From positions 1 through 41,427 of the forward strand of contig JAAAPH010000325.1 of the NCBI GenBank assembly GCA_009908415.1: a DNA stretch of 41,427 bases, read 5' to 3'. The notes beneath the pieces were generated by a model. That model did not search any database. It had not been told where the DNA came from and was given only the letters and a program-made list of their open reading frames with translations. The position numbers and the translations under genes are program-made. Positions 7,602-16,079 of this stretch are shown in pieces. Source of the stretch: Bacteroidota bacterium (GTDB taxonomy: Bacteria > Bacteroidota > Rhodothermia > Rhodothermales > Salinibacteraceae). How positions within the stretch are numbered: position 1 is the first letter of the stretch; the number at the start of each line of letters is the position of its first letter.

Positions 7602-9068
7602 ATGCAAACCTTGCTCCTCGGGTCGGATGACGATAGACGGGCAGCACTCGAATCGATGCTTCAGCAGCGCGGCCACGCCGTCAATGCCGGGTCCACCGCC
7701 GGGGCGGCCTGGACGATCTACGAGCGCGAGCAGCCCGATCTGATTCTTTTCCCCCAACTGGAGGACATGCACCTCGCCTTCAGTCGCCGCGTGCGTGCCG
7801 TGCCGGACCGGAGCACCATGATGGTGGCGTTTTTTCAGCGGCGGGATCCGGAGCAGCTGGAGGCCGCCCACGACGCGGGCATTGATGATTGCCTGCAGGC
7901 AAGCGGGGCCATGGACGAACTCAGCAGTCAGTTCTTGTTTGTCGAGCGCCGCATCGACAAGATCGGGAAGCGCATCCGGGCCGAGCAGGCATTGCGCGAG
8001 AGCGAAGCCAAAGCCCGCGCCATCGTCGAAACGACCGTGGACGGCGTCATCACAATCGATAAGCGAGGGCGGATCGAGTCGTTCAATCAAGCCGCCGAAT
8101 CCATCTTCGGGTACGCCGCCGAGGAGGTCATTGGGGAAAACGTGAAAATGCTCATGCCCCCGCCCTACCGCGAGGAGCACGACGGCTACATGCGCAGCTA
8201 CCGCGAAACCGGGCGCCGCCAGATCATCGGCATCGGGCGGGAGGTCACGGGCAAGCGCAAGGACGGGTCCACCTTCCCGATGGATCTCGCCGTGAGTGAG
8301 GTGGGGCTGGGCGACCGGCGCATCTTCACCGGTATTGTGCGCGACATTACTGAGCGCCGCCGGTTGGAGAAGGAGATTCTCGACGTGACTGAGCAAGAGC
8401 GCCGCCGCATTGGGCAGGACCTGCACGACGGTCTCGGACAAATGCTCACCGGGATTGGGCTGCTCAGCCAGAACCTGACGCGCCAGTTGGAGGAGCGCGA
8501 CCTGCCCGAGGCCGAGGACGCTGCCGAGATTACCGACCTGCTGCGCGAGGCCGACCAGTATGCCCGTGACCTCGCCCGCGGGCTCACGCCGGTGGACCTG
8601 GAAGCGAGCGGGCTCGTTGCTGCCCTGCAGCGGCTGGTTGCGAATGCTGAACGCCTCTTTGATATTGAGTGTGTCCTTGACGAAGTCGGTTCCGCCCTTG
8701 TTCACGATGGCACCACCGCCACGCATATGTACCGCATCGCCCAGGAGGCCGTAAGCAACGCGGTGCGGCACGGTCAGGCCGATCGCATCAAGATCAGCCT
8801 GGCGTCGGGGGTGGAGCAGATCCGTCTTCGGGTGCAGGACGACGGCGTTGGATTCTCCGAAACCGAGCGCAATGGTGCGGGCATGGGGGTGCACATCATG
8901 AACTACCGTGCCCGCATCGTTGGAGGCACCCTGGACATCACCAGCGGCTCCGAAGCGGGCACCACGGTCACCTTTACGCTGCCACGCCGCTCGGTGCCCA
9001 CCAATACGGAGACGGAATCCGATGCCCGCTCGGAAAACGAAACGACGCCCTCTGAACGCCATGCATAA
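7602..9068 (+). CDS. Sensor histidine kinase: receiver-like N-domain, FixL-type PAS, HisKA_3, HATPase_c
   Basis: PAS 'LMPPPYREEHDGYMRSYRETGRRQIIGIGREVTGKRKDGSTFPMDLAVSE'; HisKA_3 'EQERRRIGQDLHDGLGQMLTGIGLLSQ'; HATPase 'YRIAQEAVSNAVRHGQADRI...DDGVGF'. Confidence 0.93.
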   Translation: MQTLLLGSDDDRRAALESMLQQRGHAVNAGSTAGAAWTIYEREQPDLILFPQLEDMHLAFSRRVRAVPDRSTMMVAFFQRRDPEQLEAAHDAGIDDCLQASGAMDELSSQFLFVERRIDKIGKRIRAEQALRESEAKARAIVETTVDGVITIDKRGRIESFNQAAESIFGYAAEEVIGENVKMLMPPPYREEHDGYMRSYRETGRRQIIGIGREVTGKRKDGSTFPMDLAVSEVGLGDRRIFTGIVRDITERRRLEKEILDVTEQERRRIGQDLHDGLGQMLTGIGLLSQNLTRQLEERDLPEAEDAAEITDLLREADQYARDLARGLTPVDLEASGLVAALQRLVANAERLFDIECVLDEVGSALVHDGTTATHMYRIAQEAVSNAVRHGQADRIKISLASGVEQIRLRVQDDGVGFSETERNGAGMGVHIMNYRARIVGGTLDITSGSEAGTTVTFTLPRRSVPTNTETESDARSENETTPSERHA

Positions 9069-9083
9069 GACAGTTCGACCGCC

Positions 9084-9737
9084 ATGCATAAGATAGTTAT
9101 CATCGACGACCATCCGCTGATGCGAAAGGGCCTCGCGCTCTCTCTTGACGCCGAGGTCGACCTCTCGGTCGTCGGGCAGATGAACAGCGCCGAGGAGGCC
9201 ATGGACGACTTGGAGCGCCTGGAGCCGGACCTCGCCATCATCGACATCTCGCTGCCGGGGATGAGTGGCATGGAGCTCGTCAAGCACCTGCAGGCCCGCA
9301 TGCCCGACATGCGCACGCTCGTCGTCTCGCGGCACGACGAGTCGCTCTACGCCGAACGGGCCATCCGAGCCGGCGCGCGCGGATACATCATGAAACTGGA
9401 GGCGGGCGACGTCATCGTGAAGGCCGTGCGGCACGTGATGAGCGGCGGCATCTACGTGAGCGATGAGATCAACGAGCGGCTGCTCCTGAGCATGGCCAGC
9501 GGCGGCCGCGAGCGCATCACCCAGTCGCCGCTCGAAGTGCTGAGCGATCGCGAGCTGGAAGTCTTCGAGCTGACCGGCCGGGGCATCGGCACGCGCGACA
9601 TCGCCGAGCGCCTCCACCTCTCGGTGAAAACGGTGGAGTCGTATCGCGCCCGGATCAAAAAGAAGCTTAACCTCGACTCGGCCACCGAGCTCATGCAGCA
9701 CGCCGTGCAGTGGGTCGAGAGCGAGAGCGCCAGTTGA
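9084..9737 (+). CDS. NarL/LuxR-family response regulator
   Basis: MHKIVIIDDHPLMRKGLALSLDAEVDLSVVGQ...DLAIIDISLPGMSGMELVK; HTH LSDRELEVFELTGRGIGTRDIAERLHLSVKTVESYRARIKKKL. Confidence 0.95.
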   Translation: MHKIVIIDDHPLMRKGLALSLDAEVDLSVVGQMNSAEEAMDDLERLEPDLAIIDISLPGMSGMELVKHLQARMPDMRTLVVSRHDESLYAERAIRAGARGYIMKLEAGDVIVKAVRHVMSGGIYVSDEINERLLLSMASGGRERITQSPLEVLSDRELEVFELTGRGIGTRDIAERLHLSVKTVESYRARIKKKLNLDSATELMQHAVQWVESESAS

Positions 9738-9762
9738 CGACGACGACTCCCGTTCCTATCGT

Positions 9763-9787
9763 GCCTGCGCTCTGCGGGCTTTTTTTT
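9763..9787 (+). terminator. Rho-independent terminator after the response regulator
   Basis: GCCTGCG-CTC-TGCGGGC stem (with G-U pairs) followed immediately by TTTTTTTT. Confidence 0.8.
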
Positions 9788-9809
9788 ACCAGATGAGTTG
9801 AACATCATC

Positions 9810-10757
9810 ATGCTTACGATCGAGAACATTCTCTTCCCCACGGACTTCACGCCGCGCGCGGAAGATGCCTTCTCGCACGCCGTGCACCTGGCCCATCAGC
9901 ACAACGCGCGCATCCACGTCTTCAACGTGGTGACGCCCGACGAGGCCGATCAGACCAATCCCATGGACTATCTGTCGCTGGAAGAGTCGGGCGGTGCACT
10001 CGTGCTTACCGCCGAGGACGTCGATCTGCCCGGGCCGCCCCAGCCGAAGATGAATGTCGAGATCGTGTACCACAAGATGGAAGGCGTGTCGCCGGCCAAG
10101 GAGATCGTGGAGTACGTGGCCGAGCATGACGTCGACCTCGTGGTGATGGGCACCCACGGACGGCAGGGACTCGACCGGCTGCTGAGTGGAAGCGTCTCGG
10201 AAGAGGTCGTGCGCCAATCGACCTGCCCGGTGTTCACCGTGCTGGGGCGCGACGAGCCGCAGCCCGGCCCGGAGATCCAGAGCGTGCTCGCCCCGGTGGA
10301 CTTCTCGGAGCCCGCGCGGCTGGGGCTGGCCCATGCGCGCGAGTTGGCGCAGGTCTACGATGCCACGCTCGACCTGATGCACATCGTCGAGGATGTCGTC
10401 TTTCCGTCCGTCTACGGCATCGACCCGATCGCCCCGCAGCTGCCCGACGTGCAGCAGCGTGCTGCGGAGGCGCTCGAACGCATGGCCGACGAGGTGATCG
10501 ATGGCGCCGTGCCGACGAACCTCCACGTGGTCGCCGGGTACGCCGCCCGCGACATCATCGACTTTGCGGACGAGAACGATACGGGGCTCATCGCCATGGC
10601 TACACACGGCCGCACCGGCCTGGAGCGGTTCCTGATCGGGAGCGTCACCGAGAAGGTCATCCGGAGCGCCTCGTGCCCGGTCTTCACGGTCAAGCCCTTC
10701 GGCAAGTCGCTGCTGCCGGCGTCGGTCCTCTCGTCGGATGCCGACGCGGCATCGTAG
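9810..10757 (+). CDS. Universal stress protein, tandem USP domains
   Basis: MLTIENILFPTDFTPRAEDAFSHAVHLAHQHNARIHVFNVV...VDLVVMGTHGRQGLDRLLSGSVSEEVVRQSTCPVFTV; second domain ends GLIAMATHGRTGLERFLIGSVTEKVIRSASCPVFTVK. Alternative TTG start at 9798. Confidence 0.93.
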   Translation: MLTIENILFPTDFTPRAEDAFSHAVHLAHQHNARIHVFNVVTPDEADQTNPMDYLSLEESGGALVLTAEDVDLPGPPQPKMNVEIVYHKMEGVSPAKEIVEYVAEHDVDLVVMGTHGRQGLDRLLSGSVSEEVVRQSTCPVFTVLGRDEPQPGPEIQSVLAPVDFSEPARLGLAHARELAQVYDATLDLMHIVEDVVFPSVYGIDPIAPQLPDVQQRAAEALERMADEVIDGAVPTNLHVVAGYAARDIIDFADENDTGLIAMATHGRTGLERFLIGSVTEKVIRSASCPVFTVKPFGKSLLPASVLSSDADAAS

Positions 10758-10890
10758 CCGTGGCGCGGGCGTAGGAGATTTACCCACGCGTACGGGCGGG
10801 AGCCTGCTGGCAAACGGGAGCACAGGGCGGTCGTACCTTCTAAGGTGGTTGACTCGATACGGAACGCATACACACGCGACGTGAGGCCTT

Positions 10891-11502
10891 ATGAGTAACG
10901 GCACGCCGGAATCGCTCGTCACGCTGGATACCAGCCGCTCCATCTGGGAGCGCTTTTTCATGGTAGCCCCGCTCATTGTGGTGGGTACGCGTGGGGACGA
11001 TGAATACAACCTCGCGCCCAAGCACATGGCGATGCCCCTCAGTTGGAAGCAGTACTATGGCTTCGTGTGTGCGCCGCACCACACGACGTATCAAAACATC
11101 CAGGCCACGGGGAGTTTTGCCATCAGCTATCCGCGTCCCGAACAGGTGACGGCCGCCAGCCTCACGGCCTCGGAGCGCCGCGACGGACCCGGCCTCGAAA
11201 AGCCGATTGTGGAGACGCTGCCCACGTTTGCCGCGACCCAGGTGGAGGGCTTGTTCTTGGAGGACGCGTACCTCTTCCTGGAGTGCGAACTCGACCGCAC
11301 GATCGACGACCTCGACGACAACAGCCTAATTCTCGGTCGCGTGGTAGCGGCCCACGTCCACGAAGATGCGCTGCGCGTCTCGGACGGCGACGACCAAAAG
11401 CTGCTGCATCAGGCGCCGCTCCTGGCGTATCTCCATCCGGGGCGCTACGCAACCGTTCAGGACACCAATGCCTTCCCGTTTCCTGCCGGGTTTTCGAAAT
11501 GA
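10891..11502 (+). CDS. Flavin reductase-like (split-barrel FMN-binding) protein
   Basis: APLIVVGTRGDDEYNLAPKHMAMPLSWKQYYGFVCAPHHTTYQNIQATGSFAISYP pattern. Confidence 0.75.
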   Translation: MSNGTPESLVTLDTSRSIWERFFMVAPLIVVGTRGDDEYNLAPKHMAMPLSWKQYYGFVCAPHHTTYQNIQATGSFAISYPRPEQVTAASLTASERRDGPGLEKPIVETLPTFAATQVEGLFLEDAYLFLECELDRTIDDLDDNSLILGRVVAAHVHEDALRVSDGDDQKLLHQAPLLAYLHPGRYATVQDTNAFPFPAGFSK

Positions 11503-11514
11503 GGAGGCCAACCC

Positions 11515-12741
11515 ATGACCCATGTCGATGCACAGGCCGTCCTGGAGCACGTGCGCGACCGCCGGCCGGCCATGACGGATTTGCTGGCGGACCTTGCGCG
11601 GGCGGAATCGCCGTCGGATGTGCCGGCGGCGCAGCGGCGCGTCTTTAACCTGCTGGCCGACGCGCTGCGCCCGGCTGGCTACGAGGCTACCCACCTTCCG
11701 GGCGATACCTCGGGCGGACAACTCTACGCCCGACCCGCGGACCGCCCGAATAGCTCGCCCGTGCAACTCCTGATCGGGCATGGCGACACCGTGTGGCCGC
11801 AGGGGACGCTCGATACCATGCCTGTCGAGGTGACCGACGACGGCCGCATGCGTGGCCCCGGCGTGTACGACATGAAGGGTGGGCTCGTGCAGATGGTCTT
11901 CGCGCTCCGCGCAATCCGGGACCTTGACATGACGCCTTCCGTCACGCCAGTGGTTTTCGTGAACTCCGACGAAGAGATCGGCAGCCATGACGCGCGGCCG
12001 CGCATCCATCGGCTCGCCAAGGTGGCCGAGCGGACGTTCGTGCTCGAACCGTCGCTCGGACCGCAGGGCAAGCTCAAGACGGCCCGCAAGGGCATCGGCC
12101 GGTTCACGATTCGCATCACCGGCAAGTCGGCCCACGCGGGGCTCGATCCCGAGGCCGGGGCCAGCGCTATCGTCGAGCTGTCGCACGTCATTCAAAAGCT
12201 GAATGCTCTCAACGACGCCGAGCGAGGCATCACCGTCAACGTGGGCATGATCGAAGGCGGGCAGCGCCCCAACGTGGTCGCTCCCACGAGCCGCGCTACG
12301 GTCGACGTGCGCGTGCGAACCGGGGCCGACGCCAAGACCATCGAAGAGACCATCCACAGCCTGGAGGTGTCCACGCCGGGCGTGACGCTCGACATCGAGG
12401 GCAGCATCCGCCGCCCGCCGCTGGAGCGCACGCCGCGCAACCGGGCGCTCTGGCGCTGCGCGCAGGCCGCCGCCGACCGGCTGCGCATCGAACTGGACGA
12501 AGGCATGGCGGGGGGCGCTTCGGACGGCAACGAGACGAGTGCCTTTTCGGCGACGCTCGATGGGCTCGGTGCCGTGGGGGACGGCGCGCATGCCGCGCAC
12601 GAGTACGTGGACCTCGAAAAGATGGTGGAGCGCACGGCCCTGCTTGTACTCTTGTTGCTCGCCGATCCGCTGGAGCCGGACGGCGACGGGGCGGCCGCTA
12701 AGGCCGCGGCGCGTGCTCCCCACCGCAAACTCTCCAATTGA
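11515..12741 (+). CDS. M20-family metallopeptidase (ArgE/DapE/carboxypeptidase G2-like)
   Basis: LLIGHGDTVWPQGTLDTMPVEV...GPGVYDMKGGLVQMVFALRAI...VFVNSDEEIGSHDARPRI; C-term GGASDGNETSAF. Confidence 0.92.
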   Translation: MTHVDAQAVLEHVRDRRPAMTDLLADLARAESPSDVPAAQRRVFNLLADALRPAGYEATHLPGDTSGGQLYARPADRPNSSPVQLLIGHGDTVWPQGTLDTMPVEVTDDGRMRGPGVYDMKGGLVQMVFALRAIRDLDMTPSVTPVVFVNSDEEIGSHDARPRIHRLAKVAERTFVLEPSLGPQGKLKTARKGIGRFTIRITGKSAHAGLDPEAGASAIVELSHVIQKLNALNDAERGITVNVGMIEGGQRPNVVAPTSRATVDVRVRTGADAKTIEETIHSLEVSTPGVTLDIEGSIRRPPLERTPRNRALWRCAQAAADRLRIELDEGMAGGASDGNETSAFSATLDGLGAVGDGAHAAHEYVDLEKMVERTALLVLLLLADPLEPDGDGAAAKAAARAPHRKLSN

Positions 12742-12766
12742 GTATTACCACGGGAGGAGGACCCCG

Positions 12767-13801
12767 ATGAACGATCTACGCCAGTACACATCCCTCACCC
12801 GCATTGCGCCCCTCCAAGAGCGCGGATTTACCGTGCGCTCCCTTCCGCGCGAGGAGTGGGCCACCGGCGACTACGTGATCGGCCGGGTACGCACGCCGCC
12901 CCGGGGCTACTCCGAGATCGAGGCGCCGAGCGGACGCATGGTCGAGGTGGCCGAGGATGTAGATGTCGTGGGCGCGCTGGGCGTGCGTCATGCCACGCTG
13001 GAAGTGACGGGCACGTGGGAACAGGTCGGCGCCGCCGGCCACCTCGACGTGCTCACGAGCGCCGGCCTGTTTGGCGCCATGACCTCCACGTCCCCGTATG
13101 CGAAGTCGCTCATCCAACTGGAATACACCGGCCATGCGTTCCTCGACGGCCAAAAAGCCACCATGCGCCGGTTTGTGCCGTCGGTGCCGCATCAACCGTT
13201 TGCCGTGCCTACCGTGCTCATGACGGGCACGTCCATGTCCGCGGGAAAAACAACGGCGGCCAAGGTGATCGTCCGGCAGTTGAAAGCCGCCGGCCTGCGC
13301 GTGCTGGGGGCTAAGCTCACCGGAGCGGGTCGGTACCGCGACATCTTGCACATGGCCGACGCCGGCGCCGATCACATCTTCGACTTTGTGGATGTGGGCT
13401 TGCCCTCGACCGTGCATCCTGAAGCGGAGTACACGCGTATCATTCAGGAGTTGCTTTCCAGGATGGCCGCCGTGGACCCCGATGTGGCGGTCGTAGAGAT
13501 CGGCTCCTCGCCGCTCGAACCGTACAACGGGACCGCCGCCATCCGTGCCATTGCGGATAGCGTGCGGTGCACCGTGCTGGCCGCCTCGGATCCTTATGCC
13601 GCGTACGGCGTGATGGAAGCCTTTGGGATGGAACCCGACGTGGTGACGGGCGTCGCGACGAACACGCAAGCCGGCATTGACCTGATCGAGTCGCTCTGCG
13701 GCGTGACGGCCCTCAACGTCACCGATCCGGCCGGCCCGCCCGCCCTCCGCCGCATCCTTGCCGAAACCTTGGACCTGGCGTCGTCTGCGCGTGCGCTGTA
13801 A
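12767..13801 (+). CDS. P-loop NTPase of uncharacterised family (distantly DUF1611-like)
   Basis: ATG at 12767 behind GGGAGGAGG. Walker A-like MTGTSMSAGKTTAAKVIVRQLKAAG; VAVVEIGSSPLEPYNG; N-terminal ~130 aa not recognised. Confidence 0.65.
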   Translation: MNDLRQYTSLTRIAPLQERGFTVRSLPREEWATGDYVIGRVRTPPRGYSEIEAPSGRMVEVAEDVDVVGALGVRHATLEVTGTWEQVGAAGHLDVLTSAGLFGAMTSTSPYAKSLIQLEYTGHAFLDGQKATMRRFVPSVPHQPFAVPTVLMTGTSMSAGKTTAAKVIVRQLKAAGLRVLGAKLTGAGRYRDILHMADAGADHIFDFVDVGLPSTVHPEAEYTRIIQELLSRMAAVDPDVAVVEIGSSPLEPYNGTAAIRAIADSVRCTVLAASDPYAAYGVMEAFGMEPDVVTGVATNTQAGIDLIESLCGVTALNVTDPAGPPALRRILAETLDLASSARAL

Positions 13802-13836
13802 CGCGCGGGCACGCCCTCACAAACGACTGTATACCC

Positions 13837-13977
13837 ATGGAGAACACCACGACTCGCAAATCCGATACGTCGGGCAGTAGAGCGCTTCAGGTGCTTCGCA
13901 ACACGCCAGACTGGCTGATTATCGTGCTCGTCATTCTGCTCGCCCTCGTGATTCTCGGTGTCAGCCTCGCCTTGTAG
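13837..13977 (+). CDS. 46-aa single-pass membrane mini-protein (not in ORF track)
   Basis: MENTTTRKSDTSGSRALQVLRNTPDWLIIVLVILLALVILGVSLAL*; 35 nt downstream of the P-loop gene. Confidence 0.5.
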   Translation: MENTTTRKSDTSGSRALQVLRNTPDWLIIVLVILLALVILGVSLAL

Positions 13978-14208
13978 GCAACGAAGCTGCTTGGCCGAGG
14001 CGTGGTGGGCCGAGCGACCACCGAGGGGCCTACTCCGATCCCGGCGTGGCCGAACCGCTTCAGAGGGCGTTCGCAACCGGTAGGGATGCTGGCGCGCGCC
14101 GCCGAGCGCCAGAACCGCCGTCTATGCGTTGTTAAAATCTTCGCATGCATTCGGGGTGGCTGCCTCCTACCTTACCACTCTTCGCCGTCGTAGCCGATCC
14201 GGGCTCTC

Positions 14209-14889
14209 ATGGTCGACCCCACCCCTGACGATACCACGCTGAACGAATGGTTGGGCCGGTTCTGGACCATCCCCAACGTGCTCAGCCTCGTGCGGATGGG
14301 ACTCGTGCTGCCCATCACGTATCTGGTCGTCGTCGACGGGCGCATCGACTGGCTCGTCGGCCTGATTGTGCTGGCGGCCTTCAGCGACTGGCTCGACGGG
14401 CGCATCGCGCGCTGGTCGCACACGGTATCCGAGTGGGGCAAGGTGATCGATCCGATTGCCGACAAGTTCGCGGCGATGATGATCGTCCCTGCGCTCGTCT
14501 TTCGCCCCGTTGAACCGACGCTGCCGCTGTGGTTGCTGCTCGTCGTCGTCGGGCGCGACCTGAGCATCGTGGCCGGCGGGGTGCTCATCGCCAAGCGCAC
14601 CGGGCGCATCGCGGTGAGCTCGTGGGCAGGCAAGCTGGCCGTCGCCGCGCTCTCCCTCACGGTGCTGGCCGCTATCCTGAAGGCCGATCCGCCCATTCTG
14701 CAGTTCTGCGTAGGACTCACCGCGGTGCTGATGGGGCTTTCCTTTGTGGTGTATACCACCCGCCTCATTCGCATCCTCCGCGTGACGCAGCACCGCCCGC
14801 CGCCGGCTCCGCCGCAGGAGGACGGTCAGGCCTCGGACGCGGTCCGGCCGCCGGCCGAGCGGGAAGAACAGGCAAAGTCGGTCCAGTAG
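14209..14889 (+). CDS. pgsA: CDP-alcohol phosphatidyltransferase (PgsA-like)
   Basis: TIPNVLSLVRMGLVLPITYLV; CDP-OH-P motif SDWLDGRIARWSHTVSEWGKVIDPIADKF (Dx2DGx2ARx8Gx3Dx3D). Confidence 0.85.
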   Translation: MVDPTPDDTTLNEWLGRFWTIPNVLSLVRMGLVLPITYLVVVDGRIDWLVGLIVLAAFSDWLDGRIARWSHTVSEWGKVIDPIADKFAAMMIVPALVFRPVEPTLPLWLLLVVVGRDLSIVAGGVLIAKRTGRIAVSSWAGKLAVAALSLTVLAAILKADPPILQFCVGLTAVLMGLSFVVYTTRLIRILRVTQHRPPPAPPQEDGQASDAVRPPAEREEQAKSVQ

Positions 14890-14988
14890 CCCGGGCTGCG
14901 GTGGACACTGCGGTCGAGCTGCGAGTTTGTGTTCAACCGTTGAGCAAAAGTCCGTTGACCGAAATCACATCAAGCTACGCGACGCTTC

Positions 14989-15963
14989 ATGGGCATTTTT
15001 GACCGGTTTACACGCACCAACGACGAACAGGAGCAGAAGAAGCTCGAAGAGGGGCTGGAGAAGACGCGGACCAGCTTCTTCGGAAAGCTGGATCGCCTCG
15101 TCCGCGGGAAGGACAACGTCGATGCCGAGGTGCTCGATGAGCTGGAGGAGGTTCTCGTTACGAGCGATGTCGGCGTCGACACCACGCTGGACATCATCCA
15201 GCACGTCGAAGAGCGGGTCGCGCAGGATCAGTACGTCTCCACCCAAGAGCTCAACCGGCTGATCCGTGACGAGATCGCGAAGCTCATGCTGGAAGACGCG
15301 CCGGAGCGGCCGGCCGACTTCGACGCGCCGCTGCCCGACAAGCCGTACGTCATCATGGTGGTCGGCGTCAACGGCGTGGGCAAGACGACGACCATCGGCA
15401 AGATGGCGTATCGCTACAAGCAGGCCGGCAAAAAGGTGGTCCTCGGCGCGGCCGACACGTTCCGCGCCGCCGCCATCGAGCAGCTCGACATCTGGGCCGA
15501 GCGGGCGGGCGTGCCCGTCGTCAAGCAGAAGCACGGCGCCGACCCGGCGGCCGTCGCCTTCGACGCCGTCGAGTCGGCCGAGAGCCAGGGCGCCGACGTG
15601 GTCATCATCGACACGGCCGGGCGCCTGCATACGAAGGGCGGCCTGATGGAGGAGCTCGCCAAGATCAAGCGCGTGATGGGCAAGAAGGTGACGGCGGCGC
15701 CGCACGAGGTGCTGCTCGTGCTCGACGCCTCGACCGGGCAAAACGCCATTCGCCAGGCCGAGGAGTTTACCAACAGCGTCGACGTGACGGGCCTCGCACT
15801 CACCAAGCTAGACGGAACGGCGAAGGGGGGCGTTGTGATCGGCGTCTCGCACGAGTTTCAGGTACCCGTCAAGTACATCGGCGTGGGGGAAGACCTGGAC
15901 GACCTGCAGGTGTTCGACCGCAAGGGCTTCGTCGAAGCCATGTTCGAAGGCGTGGAGAGATGA
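14989..15963 (+). CDS. ftsY: Signal recognition particle receptor FtsY
   Basis: VVGVNGVGKTTTIGKMAYRYKQAGKKVVLGAADTFRAAAIEQL; DVVIIDTAGRLHTKGGLMEELAKI; ALTKLDGTAKGGVVIGVS. Confidence 0.97.
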   Translation: MGIFDRFTRTNDEQEQKKLEEGLEKTRTSFFGKLDRLVRGKDNVDAEVLDELEEVLVTSDVGVDTTLDIIQHVEERVAQDQYVSTQELNRLIRDEIAKLMLEDAPERPADFDAPLPDKPYVIMVVGVNGVGKTTTIGKMAYRYKQAGKKVVLGAADTFRAAAIEQLDIWAERAGVPVVKQKHGADPAAVAFDAVESAESQGADVVIIDTAGRLHTKGGLMEELAKIKRVMGKKVTAAPHEVLLVLDASTGQNAIRQAEEFTNSVDVTGLALTKLDGTAKGGVVIGVSHEFQVPVKYIGVGEDLDDLQVFDRKGFVEAMFEGVER

Positions 15964-15964
15964 T

Positions 15965-15992
15965 TCGTTGAGCGTTTGGCGTTGAGCGTTTG
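15965..15992. repeat. Heptameric intergenic repeat (ftsY-fmt gap, left part)
   Basis: TCGTTGA|GCGTTTG|GCGTTGA|GCGTTTG. Confidence 0.75.
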
Positions 15993-16036
15993 GCACCAAA
16001 CCTACGATGTGCTTCCTCAACGCCCCCAAAGCATGT

Positions 16037-16078
16037 AACCCGCCCCGGACAACCCGCCCCACACAACCCGCAACCTGT
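16037..16078. repeat. Heptameric intergenic repeat (ftsY-fmt gap, right part)
   Basis: AACCCGC|CCCGGAC|AACCCGC|CCCACAC|AACCCGC|AACCTGT then C and ATG of fmt. Confidence 0.8.
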
Positions 16079-16079
16079 C

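Noticed and set aside
7338-9701. 787-aa minus-strand ORF opposite the histidine kinase/regulator
   Set aside because: Spans two convincing + strand genes and their junction; composition typical of antisense GC-rich artefact.
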